Assembly: GCA_001839685.1 (NCBI GenBank)
Contig: MLAK01000649.1
Coordinates: 1 to 64,000 of the forward strand
DNA length: 64,000 nucleotides
Reading direction: 5' to 3'
Source of the DNA: Tritrichomonas foetus
Lineage: Eukaryota; Parabasalia; Tritrichomonadida; Tritrichomonadidae
In this document: positions 50,192-59,700 of the stretch, piece by piece
How the letters are laid out: each line of letters begins with the position of its first letter
Position numbering within the stretch: position 1 is the first letter of the stretch
Program-made: the position numbers and the translations under genes
Notes under the pieces: generated by a model
Database searches by the model: none
What the model saw: only the letters and a program-made list of their open reading frames with translations
Told to the model about the DNA's origin: nothing

Positions 50192-51739
50192 TTATCCAGT
50201 ATAATTGAACATTTTCTCATTAATTTCTTCTTTAAATTTCATTTGCTGTTGGAATCTATAGTATAGATAATTAAATTCATCTTTGCGGGGATAGGTGGGA
50301 ATATGATTAGAAAGAAGGGGATTGCCACCAAATGGAAATCTTGGGGAATAAGAAACATTCAATAAACTCAAATATAAATGTGCCATATCATAAAATGTCA
50401 TTTGATGTTCAATTCGACCATATTGACGACTTGCAATATTAACAAGAAGTGAACGAGGCTCAACGAAATTATGAACAGAATTTGACATTACAGAATGATC
50501 GCCATGAATTACAATTTCTGAATTTTCGATTAAATCATTTTTTTCGAGTGCATCGAAAAACTTTTTCACATACGAATCTGTACATTCACATTCATTAAAG
50601 TAACCATTTAACCTATTGACATTATTCCTACGACATTCATTTCGATACCGGCTTATATGCGTATCTTGGATATACCACATCAAATTGAATGGCTGATGGC
50701 TCTTGAGGTGAGATAAAAATGAACTATTTACCATCCAATTGGTGACATCATTATCCTTTTTTTTGTGATGAACTGTATTAATTATTAACGAATAATTATG
50801 AAGACGTAAAAAATCTAAATAATTACCAATATTAGGCCTTCCTCCAATTACCATATAGCTTGAATAATTCAATTTATGCAAGTAATCTGGGAAACATTTA
50901 AAGTCTTTGTTCAAATGGAAGTGTCCTTGATCATATTTTATTGTTCCATCTGTGATCATTGGTAAATTGCACATAACAACAAATAATGAAGCTATTGACC
51001 ATCCACTATGTGGTTGCTTTACAACATTGGTGAAAATTGTAGAATGATTTGATAGATTTGATAAGAAAGGCAATAAATCCTTTTTTTCTCGGTTAAACGG
51101 TCCAAGGTTTTGTAATTCGAAAGATTCCAATATAATCATAATCAAATTTTTTTGTTTCATGCCTTTAGGCTGTGAAACAGTAATATTTGTAGCAAGAAAT
51201 GATTCAAAGACTTCAATAAATGATTCTTCCTTATCATGAAAGATAACATCACTTGAAAAAGGGAAAAGATCTTTTTTTATCGACAGACAGTATTTATACA
51301 TACAATAAAAGATATATATGACCATCAAAAAAATGAATTCATCCTCCAAATAGACATCAACAATGGTTACTAATGAAAAAAATATCACGATAACGGTTGT
51401 AATTATACCAAAAAATAAAATACTTTGTTGGTCGGTGAAACCGTACTTTATATCGATTGATGAGAAAAATTGATAGCTAAATGAGTGATTAGTGATGAAG
51501 TAACATGCTGCTTCACCAACATTCACTGTGTACATCAAGATAATAAAAATAGATTTCATGAATTTGTGGAGTCGAAGCTGGATAATTAATAAATAACACA
51601 CTAGATAGAAAGTAAGTCGATATATGGCTTCAATAACATTTTTTGTATGTGTAACAATATAAAAGTCCAGTAAAACGATGAAAACGAGGTTGAGCATGAC
51701 ATAAAATATGACCCTGTTTCCATGATTCTCTTTGCCCAT
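50192..51739 (-). CDS. LtaS/OpgB-type phosphoglycerol transferase-like membrane protein, copy 2
   Basis: A 515-residue paralog of the gene at 45107, with the same plan: about five membrane segments (residues 10-155) and a catalytic domain with LIMIILES, HSGWSIASLFVVMCNLPMI (near 240-258), WYIQDTH and IVIHGDH (near 410-413). The central region differs considerably from copy 1, while the last 130 residues are nearly identical, including a stretch of identical DNA. It keeps Glu, Ser and the DH metal ligands, so both copies look catalytically competent. A TCACCA initiator-like motif (A at 51747) lies 8 bases before the ATG. The stop reads TAAA. Substrate unknown; see copy 1. Confidence 0.78.
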   Translation of the reverse strand: MGKENHGNRVIFYVMLNLVFIVLLDFYIVTHTKNVIEAIYRLTFYLVCYLLIIQLRLHKFMKSIFIILMYTVNVGEAACYFITNHSFSYQFFSSIDIKYGFTDQQSILFFGIITTVIVIFFSLVTIVDVYLEDEFIFLMVIYIFYCMYKYCLSIKKDLFPFSSDVIFHDKEESFIEVFESFLATNITVSQPKGMKQKNLIMIILESFELQNLGPFNREKKDLLPFLSNLSNHSTIFTNVVKQPHSGWSIASLFVVMCNLPMITDGTIKYDQGHFHLNKDFKCFPDYLHKLNYSSYMVIGGRPNIGNYLDFLRLHNYSLIINTVHHKKKDNDVTNWMVNSSFLSHLKSHQPFNLMWYIQDTHISRYRNECRRNNVNRLNGYFNECECTDSYVKKFFDALEKNDLIENSEIVIHGDHSVMSNSVHNFVEPRSLLVNIASRQYGRIEHQMTFYDMAHLYLSLLNVSYSPRFPFGGNPLLSNHIPTYPRKDEFNYLYYRFQQQMKFKEEINEKMFNYTG

Positions 51740-53376
51740 TGTTTGGTGACGAAATTATGGTTTTCTGGACGAATAAAAATGAGTTTAAAATAATCAAGTC
51801 GAACCATCGAGATAAATTCAACTTGAATCATTTGATTGAATCCTTTTCAAATAATTGGTTGTATTCAGAGTGATTATTCTTAAGGAGTAATACAGTCTCA
51901 TTCAAAAAAAATCTGATGGTTTTCTAGTAACTTGAATACCTAGGTAGGATTGCATATGAAGGACAAATGTGTACAACCATGGGTAATTTCATCATCTTTG
52001 AGAAAGGAGCATGAACTTATCATTGGATCAATTTTGCAAGTAAAAAAAAATTGTGTAGAAAATAATAGTCGATTCATAGATTTATTGAAAAGTTGCAGTG
52101 TTGTGACCAACACTGCAAAATGCAGATCATCTTGAAAAGACCGTGAAATAGTGAGTAAAATATCACATGGTCATTGACAAAACAAAAGAAAATTAAAATT
52201 CAATAGACTTCATAATTAACTCTTAAAAATTAAATTATTTTGAAAGAAAAGTGTAAAAGTATTGTGAAGAAATAATCGGAAAAACCCTAATTGTATAAAT
52301 AGGTTTCTTATTTCTGAAAGAATTTTACTTCAAAATATTGAATGACGTGAAGTCATATGACTTGACATTTCAATGCTCTACTTGCTTTCTGTAGGTTGGA
52401 TTGTGGATGAAAACTAATATTTAAGATAATTTCAATGATTTATTCTTTTGAAATTATAAATAAAAAAAAAATGGTTCGAAAATTCTGGAATGTTTGCTTT
52501 TTCAAGGACATGAAGACGCGATAAAAATGATCAAAAAAGAAGAAGATGGATATGCATAATTAGAAAAATATATATTTGGAAATTTCTCATCAAATGTATA
52601 ATATCAGGACTATCCCTCCACTGATTGTATCTTATTATTACTTTGAATGCGACACCAAAATAACCAGGAAAACAATTTTTGAGGTGAAAAATAAAGAAAT
52701 AAAAGAATTATTTATTAAATATTTGGTCAACATGTGTAAAAGCTAGAATAACGACATACAAATGAATGATTTATTACAGGAATCTTACCACATCGAATAG
52801 CAATAATTATTCTAACATTAGAATCAATAAAAAATTATCGTCGTTCAATATGGGATTTTTAAAAAAATCATGGCAGTATAATGTAATAATTACATTGTAA
52901 TTAATATATACATAAATTTTTAGCTTTATAATCTCAAAATCATCGATTTAGGAATGATTATTTTTTTATTTAGTTACATTTTATCACTAATATTATATAT
53001 TTAGTGAAAATGTAATCATTAATATCATTAATATCATTAGCGATATCAAGAAAGTAAGACTTCACCACTCAATATGATCTTCAATAAATCAAATCATGGC
53101 CTCAAATTTGACAGAACTCATAGAAAAAATTCAATACATATTTTCATAACTATATTTTATTGAATGCAGGTCTTTTGTATATCTTACGACTGGAAAACAT
53201 TAAAGGGAAGAAATTTATTGAAACAATAATATATAATAATTATTGTTCAGTAAAAATCCAAATCTCTGATTTGAGAGAAATAATAGAAATAACAATCATT
53301 GGTGTTGATTAAACTGCAATTTTTGTTATTTGAGAGAGATAACATGCAAATTAATTTTTCAAATTACTTTTGATTA
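51740..53376. other. Long AT-rich intergenic region
   Basis: 1.6 kb. An open frame at 51950-52135 (plus) and others have no domain. A run of near-repeats of ATATCATTA occurs at about 53023-53046. No gene is called. Confidence 0.5.
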
Positions 53377-54237
53377 TTAACTAAGATCAAAAAGTTCATC
53401 ACCTTTATGAAAATGCATATCAATATGTTTTGGACAGAATAATTCAAAGCAAATATGACATTTCTGAATTCTTTTGTGTTGACTACAGTGCTTAATAGTG
53501 CATCTGTCTTTCTTTTTTGGTGGTTCACTTTGTTCAATCATTTGCTGGAATTCAGTGAGTAATGCCACAATTTCTGTTCTTTTTAATTGCTTAAAAACTT
53601 CGATTGGTGTTCGATTCCGACAATATTTTTCTGTTAAAAATGAAGCCATTGCATCGGGCGTCTTTTCAATGATGTAATTTCCAACGATACGTGCAATATC
53701 TGTTCCTGCATTTGAATTCAACGCTAAATGAAAAGGGGTATCATTTTTACTGTTTTTGATCAAAGGATCAGCTCCATATTTCAATAAAGTTGAAACAATT
53801 TCTAAATTTCCTGTATTTATGGCTAAGTGAAGTGGTGTATTTTTATTACGAATAGGTAAGTTTATTAATTCAGAAGGATAAGCATATTTTGCTATAATTT
53901 TAACACATTCAGTTGAATTATTAATTATTGACAAGTGAAGTAAATTGTGGCCATCAGGCGTATAGCGTGGCGTAATATTATTTGGACTCGGAATGCATGG
54001 ATAATGTGCTAAGTTACATAAAAGAAAATGTAAATGTTTAGGCTTATTTTTTATAGCACAATATAAGGAAGGTTGTACACCAGTAATTGTTTTTCCTAAT
54101 AAATCTACGGTGAGTGGATGTGGCCAACCAATGAACGATCTGTCACATGTGGCCAAATAACTTATGTCGTCTTTCTCTAAGTATTTTTCCATTTCATTTT
54201 GACTTAGGTTAGAAGCAGGCCATGAGGGAGAATTCAT
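53377..54237 (-). CDS. Ankyrin-repeat protein with C-terminal zinc-finger-like tail
   Basis: A 286-residue protein. Residues of about 90-230 hold four or five ankyrin repeats (HNLLHLSIINNSTECVKII, NTPLHLAINTGNLEIVSTLL, DTPFHLALNSNAG, RTPIEVFKQLKRTEIVALL). After a Lys-rich linker (PPKKKDR), the last 40 residues carry Cys and His in the pattern C-x4-C-x8-C-x2-C-x4-C-x2-H-x3-H-x-H (from CTIKHCSQHKRIQKCHIC), a treble-clef-like zinc site similar to AN1 or LIM-type fingers. It is likely a protein-interaction adaptor; the partner is unknown. The Inr TCATAT (A at 54258) is 21 bases upstream. It is divergent from the phosphatase gene at 54401 across 163 bases. Confidence 0.75.
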   Translation of the reverse strand: MNSPSWPASNLSQNEMEKYLEKDDISYLATCDRSFIGWPHPLTVDLLGKTITGVQPSLYCAIKNKPKHLHFLLCNLAHYPCIPSPNNITPRYTPDGHNLLHLSIINNSTECVKIIAKYAYPSELINLPIRNKNTPLHLAINTGNLEIVSTLLKYGADPLIKNSKNDTPFHLALNSNAGTDIARIVGNYIIEKTPDAMASFLTEKYCRNRTPIEVFKQLKRTEIVALLTEFQQMIEQSEPPKKKDRCTIKHCSQHKRIQKCHICFELFCPKHIDMHFHKGDELFDLS

Positions 54238-54249
54238 TTATATGCTGAA

Positions 54250-54334
54250 ATGTTATATGAAATATCATCATTTCACATGAAATGTTATATAAAATTCATC
54301 CTTAATTCCTTCAAAGAGACATGTTATATAAAAT
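54250..54334. repeat. Three direct repeats in a divergent promoter
   Basis: ATGTTATATRAAAT occurs at 54250-54263, 54282-54295 and 54321-54334, spaced 32 and 39 bases apart. They sit between two divergent genes, so they may be shared binding sites. The AT-rich context makes chance repeats more likely than in a balanced genome. Confidence 0.55.
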
Positions 54335-54383
54335 ATATGAATGTCATGTGATGTGATAGTAACTTTGCCCAAAATTTGGCATA

Positions 54384-54390
54384 TCATATA
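54384..54390 (+). promoter_or_regulatory. Initiator (Inr) of the PP2A-class phosphatase gene
   Basis: TCATATA with the candidate start A at 54386, 15 bases before the ATG. Confidence 0.5.
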
Positions 54391-54400
54391 ATTTTGTCAA

Positions 54401-55402
54401 ATGAATGAAATTTATAATCGTGTAAGAAAAGCAATTTTTGCGAAGGAAATTGTCCCAGAAGACGATGTCATGTACGTTCTTTTCAGGCTTTTGGAAAAAC
54501 TTATTACCGAAAATAACATCGTTACAGTTTCGTCTGATGATAATTTATATGTTGTTGGAGACATCCACGGTCAGATTGGCGACATGATTCATATGTTCAC
54601 TGTTGCAGGAGAAGACCCCGATCAGCTAACGAAAGACCTAAAACCATTACAGTACAAATATGTTTTTATGGGTGATTATGTTGACAGAGGTTATTCATCG
54701 CTTAACACGTTTTTATTACTTGCGACATACAAACTCGAGTGCCGACAGAGTATCACCCTTCTGAGGGGAAATCATGAATCTCGTCAGATTTCTCGAACAT
54801 ACGGATTTTATAACGAATGCGTTGCTTTCTATGGCCATGCAGGTGTTTGGGTGATGGCCAATGAAGTTTTTGACCTTCTCCCGCTTTGTGCTCTGATTGA
54901 TACAGACATTTTTTGTGTTCATGGCGGTTTGTCTCCCCAAATTCGTCTAATTGAACGTATCTCACTTTTGAATAGACAAGATGAGCTTCCAGCTGAGGGA
55001 CCAATCGCTGACCTCACTTGGAGCGATCCCGACAATAAAACAAACGACTTCCACCAGAATCCTCGTGGTGCTGGTTACATATTTGGTGAAAAAGAGGTTA
55101 AAATTTTCACACGCTTGAACAGACTGAGTATGATCTGTCGATCACATCAATTAGCCATGGATGGGTATCAGCCGTTTTTCGGTGATGAAAATGAAAAAGG
55201 GAAGAAATGGAGACTTGTCACTATTTGGTCAGCACCTGACTACTGCTACAGGTCAGGAAATAAAGCCGCAATTTACAAGGTAGACAGAAAAAGTGGATCT
55301 CTTTACGATGATCATCATATGTTACTATTTGATACTGCAGTAGATAGATACAAACCTGAGCATGACTATGACTATCCAACTGTATCATATTACTTCACAT
55401 AA
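54401..55402 (+). CDS. PP2A/PP4/PP6-class Ser/Thr protein phosphatase
   Basis: A 333-residue catalytic subunit, slightly longer than PP2A (309). Motifs: GDIHG (53-57), GDYVDRG (91-97), GNHE (123-126), RTYGFYNECVAFYG (the PP2A-class YGFYDEC block), FCVHGGLSP, LTWSDPD, RGAGYIFG, RSHQ (usually RAHQ) and WSAPDYCYRSGN (usually SAPNYCYRCGN). A lysine-rich insertion of about 10 residues (GDENEKGKKWR) precedes the last motif. The tail ends in SYYFT, where PP2A has DYFL, so the carboxymethylated Leu is missing. The class is clear, but it is divergent from true PP2A, PP4 or PP6. It is probably cytosolic, with scaffold and regulatory partners encoded elsewhere. Its Inr is 15 bases upstream. Confidence 0.85.
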   Translation: MNEIYNRVRKAIFAKEIVPEDDVMYVLFRLLEKLITENNIVTVSSDDNLYVVGDIHGQIGDMIHMFTVAGEDPDQLTKDLKPLQYKYVFMGDYVDRGYSSLNTFLLLATYKLECRQSITLLRGNHESRQISRTYGFYNECVAFYGHAGVWVMANEVFDLLPLCALIDTDIFCVHGGLSPQIRLIERISLLNRQDELPAEGPIADLTWSDPDNKTNDFHQNPRGAGYIFGEKEVKIFTRLNRLSMICRSHQLAMDGYQPFFGDENEKGKKWRLVTIWSAPDYCYRSGNKAAIYKVDRKSGSLYDDHHMLLFDTAVDRYKPEHDYDYPTVSYYFT

Positions 55403-55702
55403 GCTGAGATTTTTCTATATTCTTTCTTTTTTTTTTTTTACCTTTCTTATCGTTTATAAACTTGACTTTAACAAACTTCTAAACATTTTTTTATTTTTTA
55501 TTTTTCATTTTTCTTTTAACTATTCATGTTCAGTTATATAAAAAATGCTCAATAAATCTTATCATTCTTGATCTGTTTAAATGATAGATATTAACAAGAT
55601 GAAAGATTAATTATTATCAAGAAAGATGTGAATAACAGAATTTGAATAAAATAATAGCAAAGCTTAATTCTTATATAGTTTAATTAACACAACATATACA
55701 TT
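55403..55702. other. Intergenic between convergent genes
   Basis: 300 bases of AT-rich 3' flank with a T-rich run near 55425. Nothing else was seen. Confidence 0.5.
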
Positions 55703-56452
55703 TTATTCAACAACTTTGAAGGTTTCTTTTCTCGGAATAAAGCCAAAATCAAGTTTCTTTTGAATTTTTTTGGCTTTGTTCTTTTGCTTTTTGGCCATTT
55801 TACCAATTTCTTGGCGCGTGATTTCTTTGATATGTTCATCAGCAGCCACTTTGGGAACAGGTTCTGTTGGCTTTGGTGCAAGGTTCTTACCACCATAACG
55901 ATTACCAATTAAAGTTCTGATCATAAGTTCATTTTCCAAAATAGCTTTTGGATCAGTTGTGGTAACCCTACTTAAATCATTCATAGTTTTTTCTCTTTTA
56001 TAGCCTCTTTTGATAGCAACAACCAACATTATAGCTGCTTTAATAGCTGCACGGTTAATTGTTTTATCATCAGGAAATTCATTTTTCAGATCATCAAATA
56101 TTTTATTTGCTGTTACTGCAAATCTGGTGGGTATATTGATTTCTTTGGCTATTTCTTCATATGATACTTCATATGGTATATCTAAAAGTTGTCTTGTGTC
56201 AGAAATCCTTCGAACAAGAAAGTTATTTGGTATTCCCTGCATTGACGCAATTTGTCTGAGACGATCATCTGTTTCTAGTTTAAATTTGTAAAGCGAGAGT
56301 GCTACGCATACTCCTGGGTCGTTTTTCTTTTGGAAATTATATTTCAAATGTTGGTAATAAAGTAGCGCTTGGTCTGCAACTTGAATACTAGTTTCGAGGT
56401 TTTCGAGTTTCATTGCTCGAACATAAGGCGCTATGATTTGTTTGTCTCCCAT
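55703..56452 (-). CDS. ORC6-like origin-recognition protein (cyclin/TFIIB fold)
   Basis: A 249-residue protein, the size of ORC6. It shows two helical, cyclin-like repeats: residues of about 1-90 (DPGVCVALSLYKFKLETDD, then RLRQIASMQGI) and 95-190 (SYEEIAKEINIPTRFAVTANKIFDDL, then NRAAIKAAIMLVVAIKRGYK). A short basic tail (KKQKNKAKKIQKKLDFGF) follows. The second repeat ends with a segment like ORC6's MVATSGVKKAIFDRL (here VTTTDPKAILENEL). ORC6 binds DNA and helps load replicative helicase, and its fold is related to TFIIB. A TFIIB- or Brf-like factor is the main alternative, but no zinc ribbon is present. The upstream flank carries TTTTGGCGGGA, an E2F-type site. The stop reads TAAA. Confidence 0.5.
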   Translation of the reverse strand: MGDKQIIAPYVRAMKLENLETSIQVADQALLYYQHLKYNFQKKNDPGVCVALSLYKFKLETDDRLRQIASMQGIPNNFLVRRISDTRQLLDIPYEVSYEEIAKEINIPTRFAVTANKIFDDLKNEFPDDKTINRAAIKAAIMLVVAIKRGYKREKTMNDLSRVTTTDPKAILENELMIRTLIGNRYGGKNLAPKPTEPVPKVAADEHIKEITRQEIGKMAKKQKNKAKKIQKKLDFGFIPRKETFKVVE

Positions 56453-56483
56453 TTACCAATCACTCACTTTGAAAAACATCCCG

Positions 56484-56494
56484 CCAAAATTTTC
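56484..56494 (-). promoter_or_regulatory. E2F-like site upstream of the ORC6-like gene
   Basis: Minus-strand TTTTGGCGGGA about 32 bases before the ATG, matching the eukaryotic E2F/DP consensus that controls replication genes in animals and plants. A similar TTTTGGCGG lies upstream of TOR. It is a motif match only. Confidence 0.3.
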
Positions 56495-56732
56495 CAGGCA
56501 GCTTAATCAACTTTTTCCGTACTTATATAGTCTTCTCATAAGAATTACAGACCATATATACGCAGAAAGATTATATAATGAGGATTCATCTTTCTCCATG
56601 ATTATCGAATAATACTTGATAAAAACGATAATATATGATTAAAATACTTTTGTTAGTGTAAAAATATGATTTTAATTATGTCAAAATTGAATATTAATAA
56701 AGATATAATCATTTCTTATCAATTATATCGTG

Positions 56733-56740
56733 TCACTTTT
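56733..56740 (+). promoter_or_regulatory. Initiator (Inr) of the DOCK-like gene
   Basis: TCACTTTT with the candidate start A at 56735, 13 bases before the ATG at 56748. Because it lies inside the longer GTG-started frame, it places the real start at 56748. Confidence 0.6.
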
Positions 56741-56747
56741 TAGTTAT

Positions 56748-59700
56748 ATGAATTCTTCAAAATCTGAAACATTTATCAATTCCATCAAAGAAGAGTTACG
56801 AATCTCAGCATCACCGCGCCCTCCCTCCGGCTTTTATCACCAAACAACACCCGAACAATTAAATTTTTATAATAAATGGCCGAGGCCCGCTTTCGACCAG
56901 TCAAAATATGTTTATTCCTACACGCCAATCAAAAATTACGCGCCAATCAAGCCACAGCATTTCCAGAACGATTTGACGCCATCCGAAGAAAATTCGAATT
57001 TTTCAGGAAAACTCGAGTTCGAACGAATCAAAGAAATCATGAATATGAAAGCAGATGCTGATGACGTTCCAAAAATCTCTACTGTCTTTCCTTTCGACTT
57101 ATCTGGCTATCCAAAAATTCCATCGAGTTTCAACACACCGAGTTACGGCTGGATCACTTTTTCACTTGGAAAGTGTAATTTACCATCAAAATTCGAAAAA
57201 TTGAGCATTGTTGGATTTATCCAATTATTCGATAATAAATATAAAAATGCTTCAAGTGAACAAATTAAATTCCGTGTTGTAAACGGCGAGGCCATTTTCA
57301 CACAAGCAATTGCATCAACTATTAATTTCCCACTTTATGCAAAAGATCAATCCATTTTATGTGTAATTTCTAGAATTTCTGAGCATTCAAATAATAATGT
57401 TCCAATTGCATTAAATTTGGCCACAGTTATTAATGAAAATGGAAAATTTGTATCATCTTCCGAATTTTCGAAAGATTGGGCTTTATTTACAAATGATTAT
57501 GAAACGACGATAAAAAAGATCTTGTCAGAAGATGAAAACATTGAAAAAGTTGAAATTGAGTTTCATTTTAATTCAAATTTTTCGGAGAAATTAGAAAGAG
57601 AATTTTCTTACTCATGGTCACAAACACCAAACTCTAATTTTTGTGTTTGTCCATTACCAATTCTATCATACATGCCTACTCCTATCATCCTTGCGTTTGA
57701 TTGGTCATTGAATAATGTGAAATTTCCACAAAATGCAACTCGCGTCTTCTTAAAAATGTTCATTTCAGACGAAGTAGAAAATATTCAAAAACCTAAAGCT
57801 CTCAAATTATTTAATGGCTTTGAACAAGGTAAATTTGTTGATGCTTTTTCAACATCAATTGCAGATGTTTCCCAAAAAGTTCAATTCATTGAACAAGTTT
57901 CAATTTATGTTGATCGTGAATTTAAGCAGCACGCTCATATAGCCATTCATATATATACCATTGAGAAAGGTGCCAAAGAACCGTCACTTTTCGGACTTGC
58001 TGCACTTCCTTTCTATCAAGAAGGTTCTCCTGTAAATCGTGGTACATACAAACTTAAGATTTTTGAAGTTAAAAAACCACCCAAAGATCTGAAAAATTGT
58101 ATAGAAAAACCAACAACAAAGAAATCTTTTGTACAATGCACTTTTAATCTTCCATCTGCTTATTTTCCACCACTTGCTGTTAAAAATGTGATTGATGCAT
58201 TAATGCCTGAACAAGCTTTACCACCTAATTTTAAAGAGCTTCCACAAGAAGTCTACCAAAGGCAAATTTTACCAATGTTTGGAAAACTTTTAACTATTAT
58301 TGCACCAAATACTGCAACACATTTGATTCATTTCATTGATGTTTTTGAAGACGAAAGAAATCAAGTCATACATATCATTAAAACATGGATTTACAATGTA
58401 ATGAATCCAAGTTTATTCGGCCATAATTTCATAAATGACTTATGCAGTGCTTTTACGACTGTCATTGATGAAAATTCCAAGAATTCTGAAGAAATTAAGA
58501 AAATTTGTCGAACACTACCTTTAGTTTTTGATCTTTTAATCATTTCTCTAACTACACCAGAAATTAAATATGATAAAAAATATATCATTGAATTATTAAA
58601 TCGAATCCCAGAATTAATTTGCGAAGTTTCTAATAAAAAGATTGGCCAATTTAAAGCTAAATTGGATAATGAAGGAATGAATTCAAATCGACGATCATTT
58701 AAAGAACAATCAAGTGAACATGTTTTTGAATTGGGTGCATCTCAAATTGGAAATATTCCTGAAGCAGTAAAATTGAATTCATCTTATGCCAATTTACTGA
58801 GTTGTCTGTTGCCACTTTTTGGATTCGATTCCATTTCGAAATTAATTTTCAATCATATTCATTTAATTACAATTAGGAAGAAAAAGAGACTCGATCGAGC
58901 AAACCTTTCTTATTTACAATTTTCATTTTTAATGCCATTTTCATATTCAGAACAATTCATTGTTGGATTAACCAGTTATTGTAAAATTTCAGAAACCTCT
59001 AAAATGTCTGCATTTGTTCCAATTCTGTCTCAAATCTTTCTTATTCTTCATGTTTCATTTAATTCAAATGACGGTGAAGCTGTTGAGGTAGCATGCAAAT
59101 TTTTCGCAAATATTTGTTTGGCTACTGAAAATGTCCCTGAAGAAGTTTCTCAAAAAATTGCTTTTATTATTTTCCCCTTAATTAATACAATTTCTGCAAA
59201 TTATGAAGGGATGACACTGAAAAACCGACCAAAATTACAGCAGGCATTTATTCCAATCGTTTTATATATTCTTAGATTCGCTTCTCATTCATTGATCAGA
59301 AAATTCTTTACAGAACTTGGAACTTCTTTCCAAGTCCACTTCTTGAAATTCCTTCAGACTGTTGTTCGTGTAGTTGTTGACTCACTCAACATGTCGCGCC
59401 CACTTATCATGCCTAATCTTTTGAGTAACCACATTATGAACGATATGAAGCCAATTCCGAATAAAGCAGGAATGTCAGGAAATAGTTCAAAAATTGATTT
59501 GGGCATGTTTGATATTGCTACCAAACATATTTTGAGATTTATTAGCGCAAATATGGATTTACTTGGTCCCCATGTTGAAATAGTTGTGAATTTATTCAGT
59601 AGCCTGTATAATAGCTATCAACCAATTGATAATGTTAAAATCTTTTATGTTACTGTATTAAAGTTAATTCGCACATTCCCAATTGCACGATCTTTAATTG

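Noticed and set aside
56730..56747. GTG start for the DOCK-like gene (and GTG/TTG starts for genes at 8500, 35669, 42765, 21493, 30216, 4392)
   Set aside because: Nuclear eukaryotic genes start with ATG, and in several of these an Inr falls within the longer frame, so the upstream codons are not translated.
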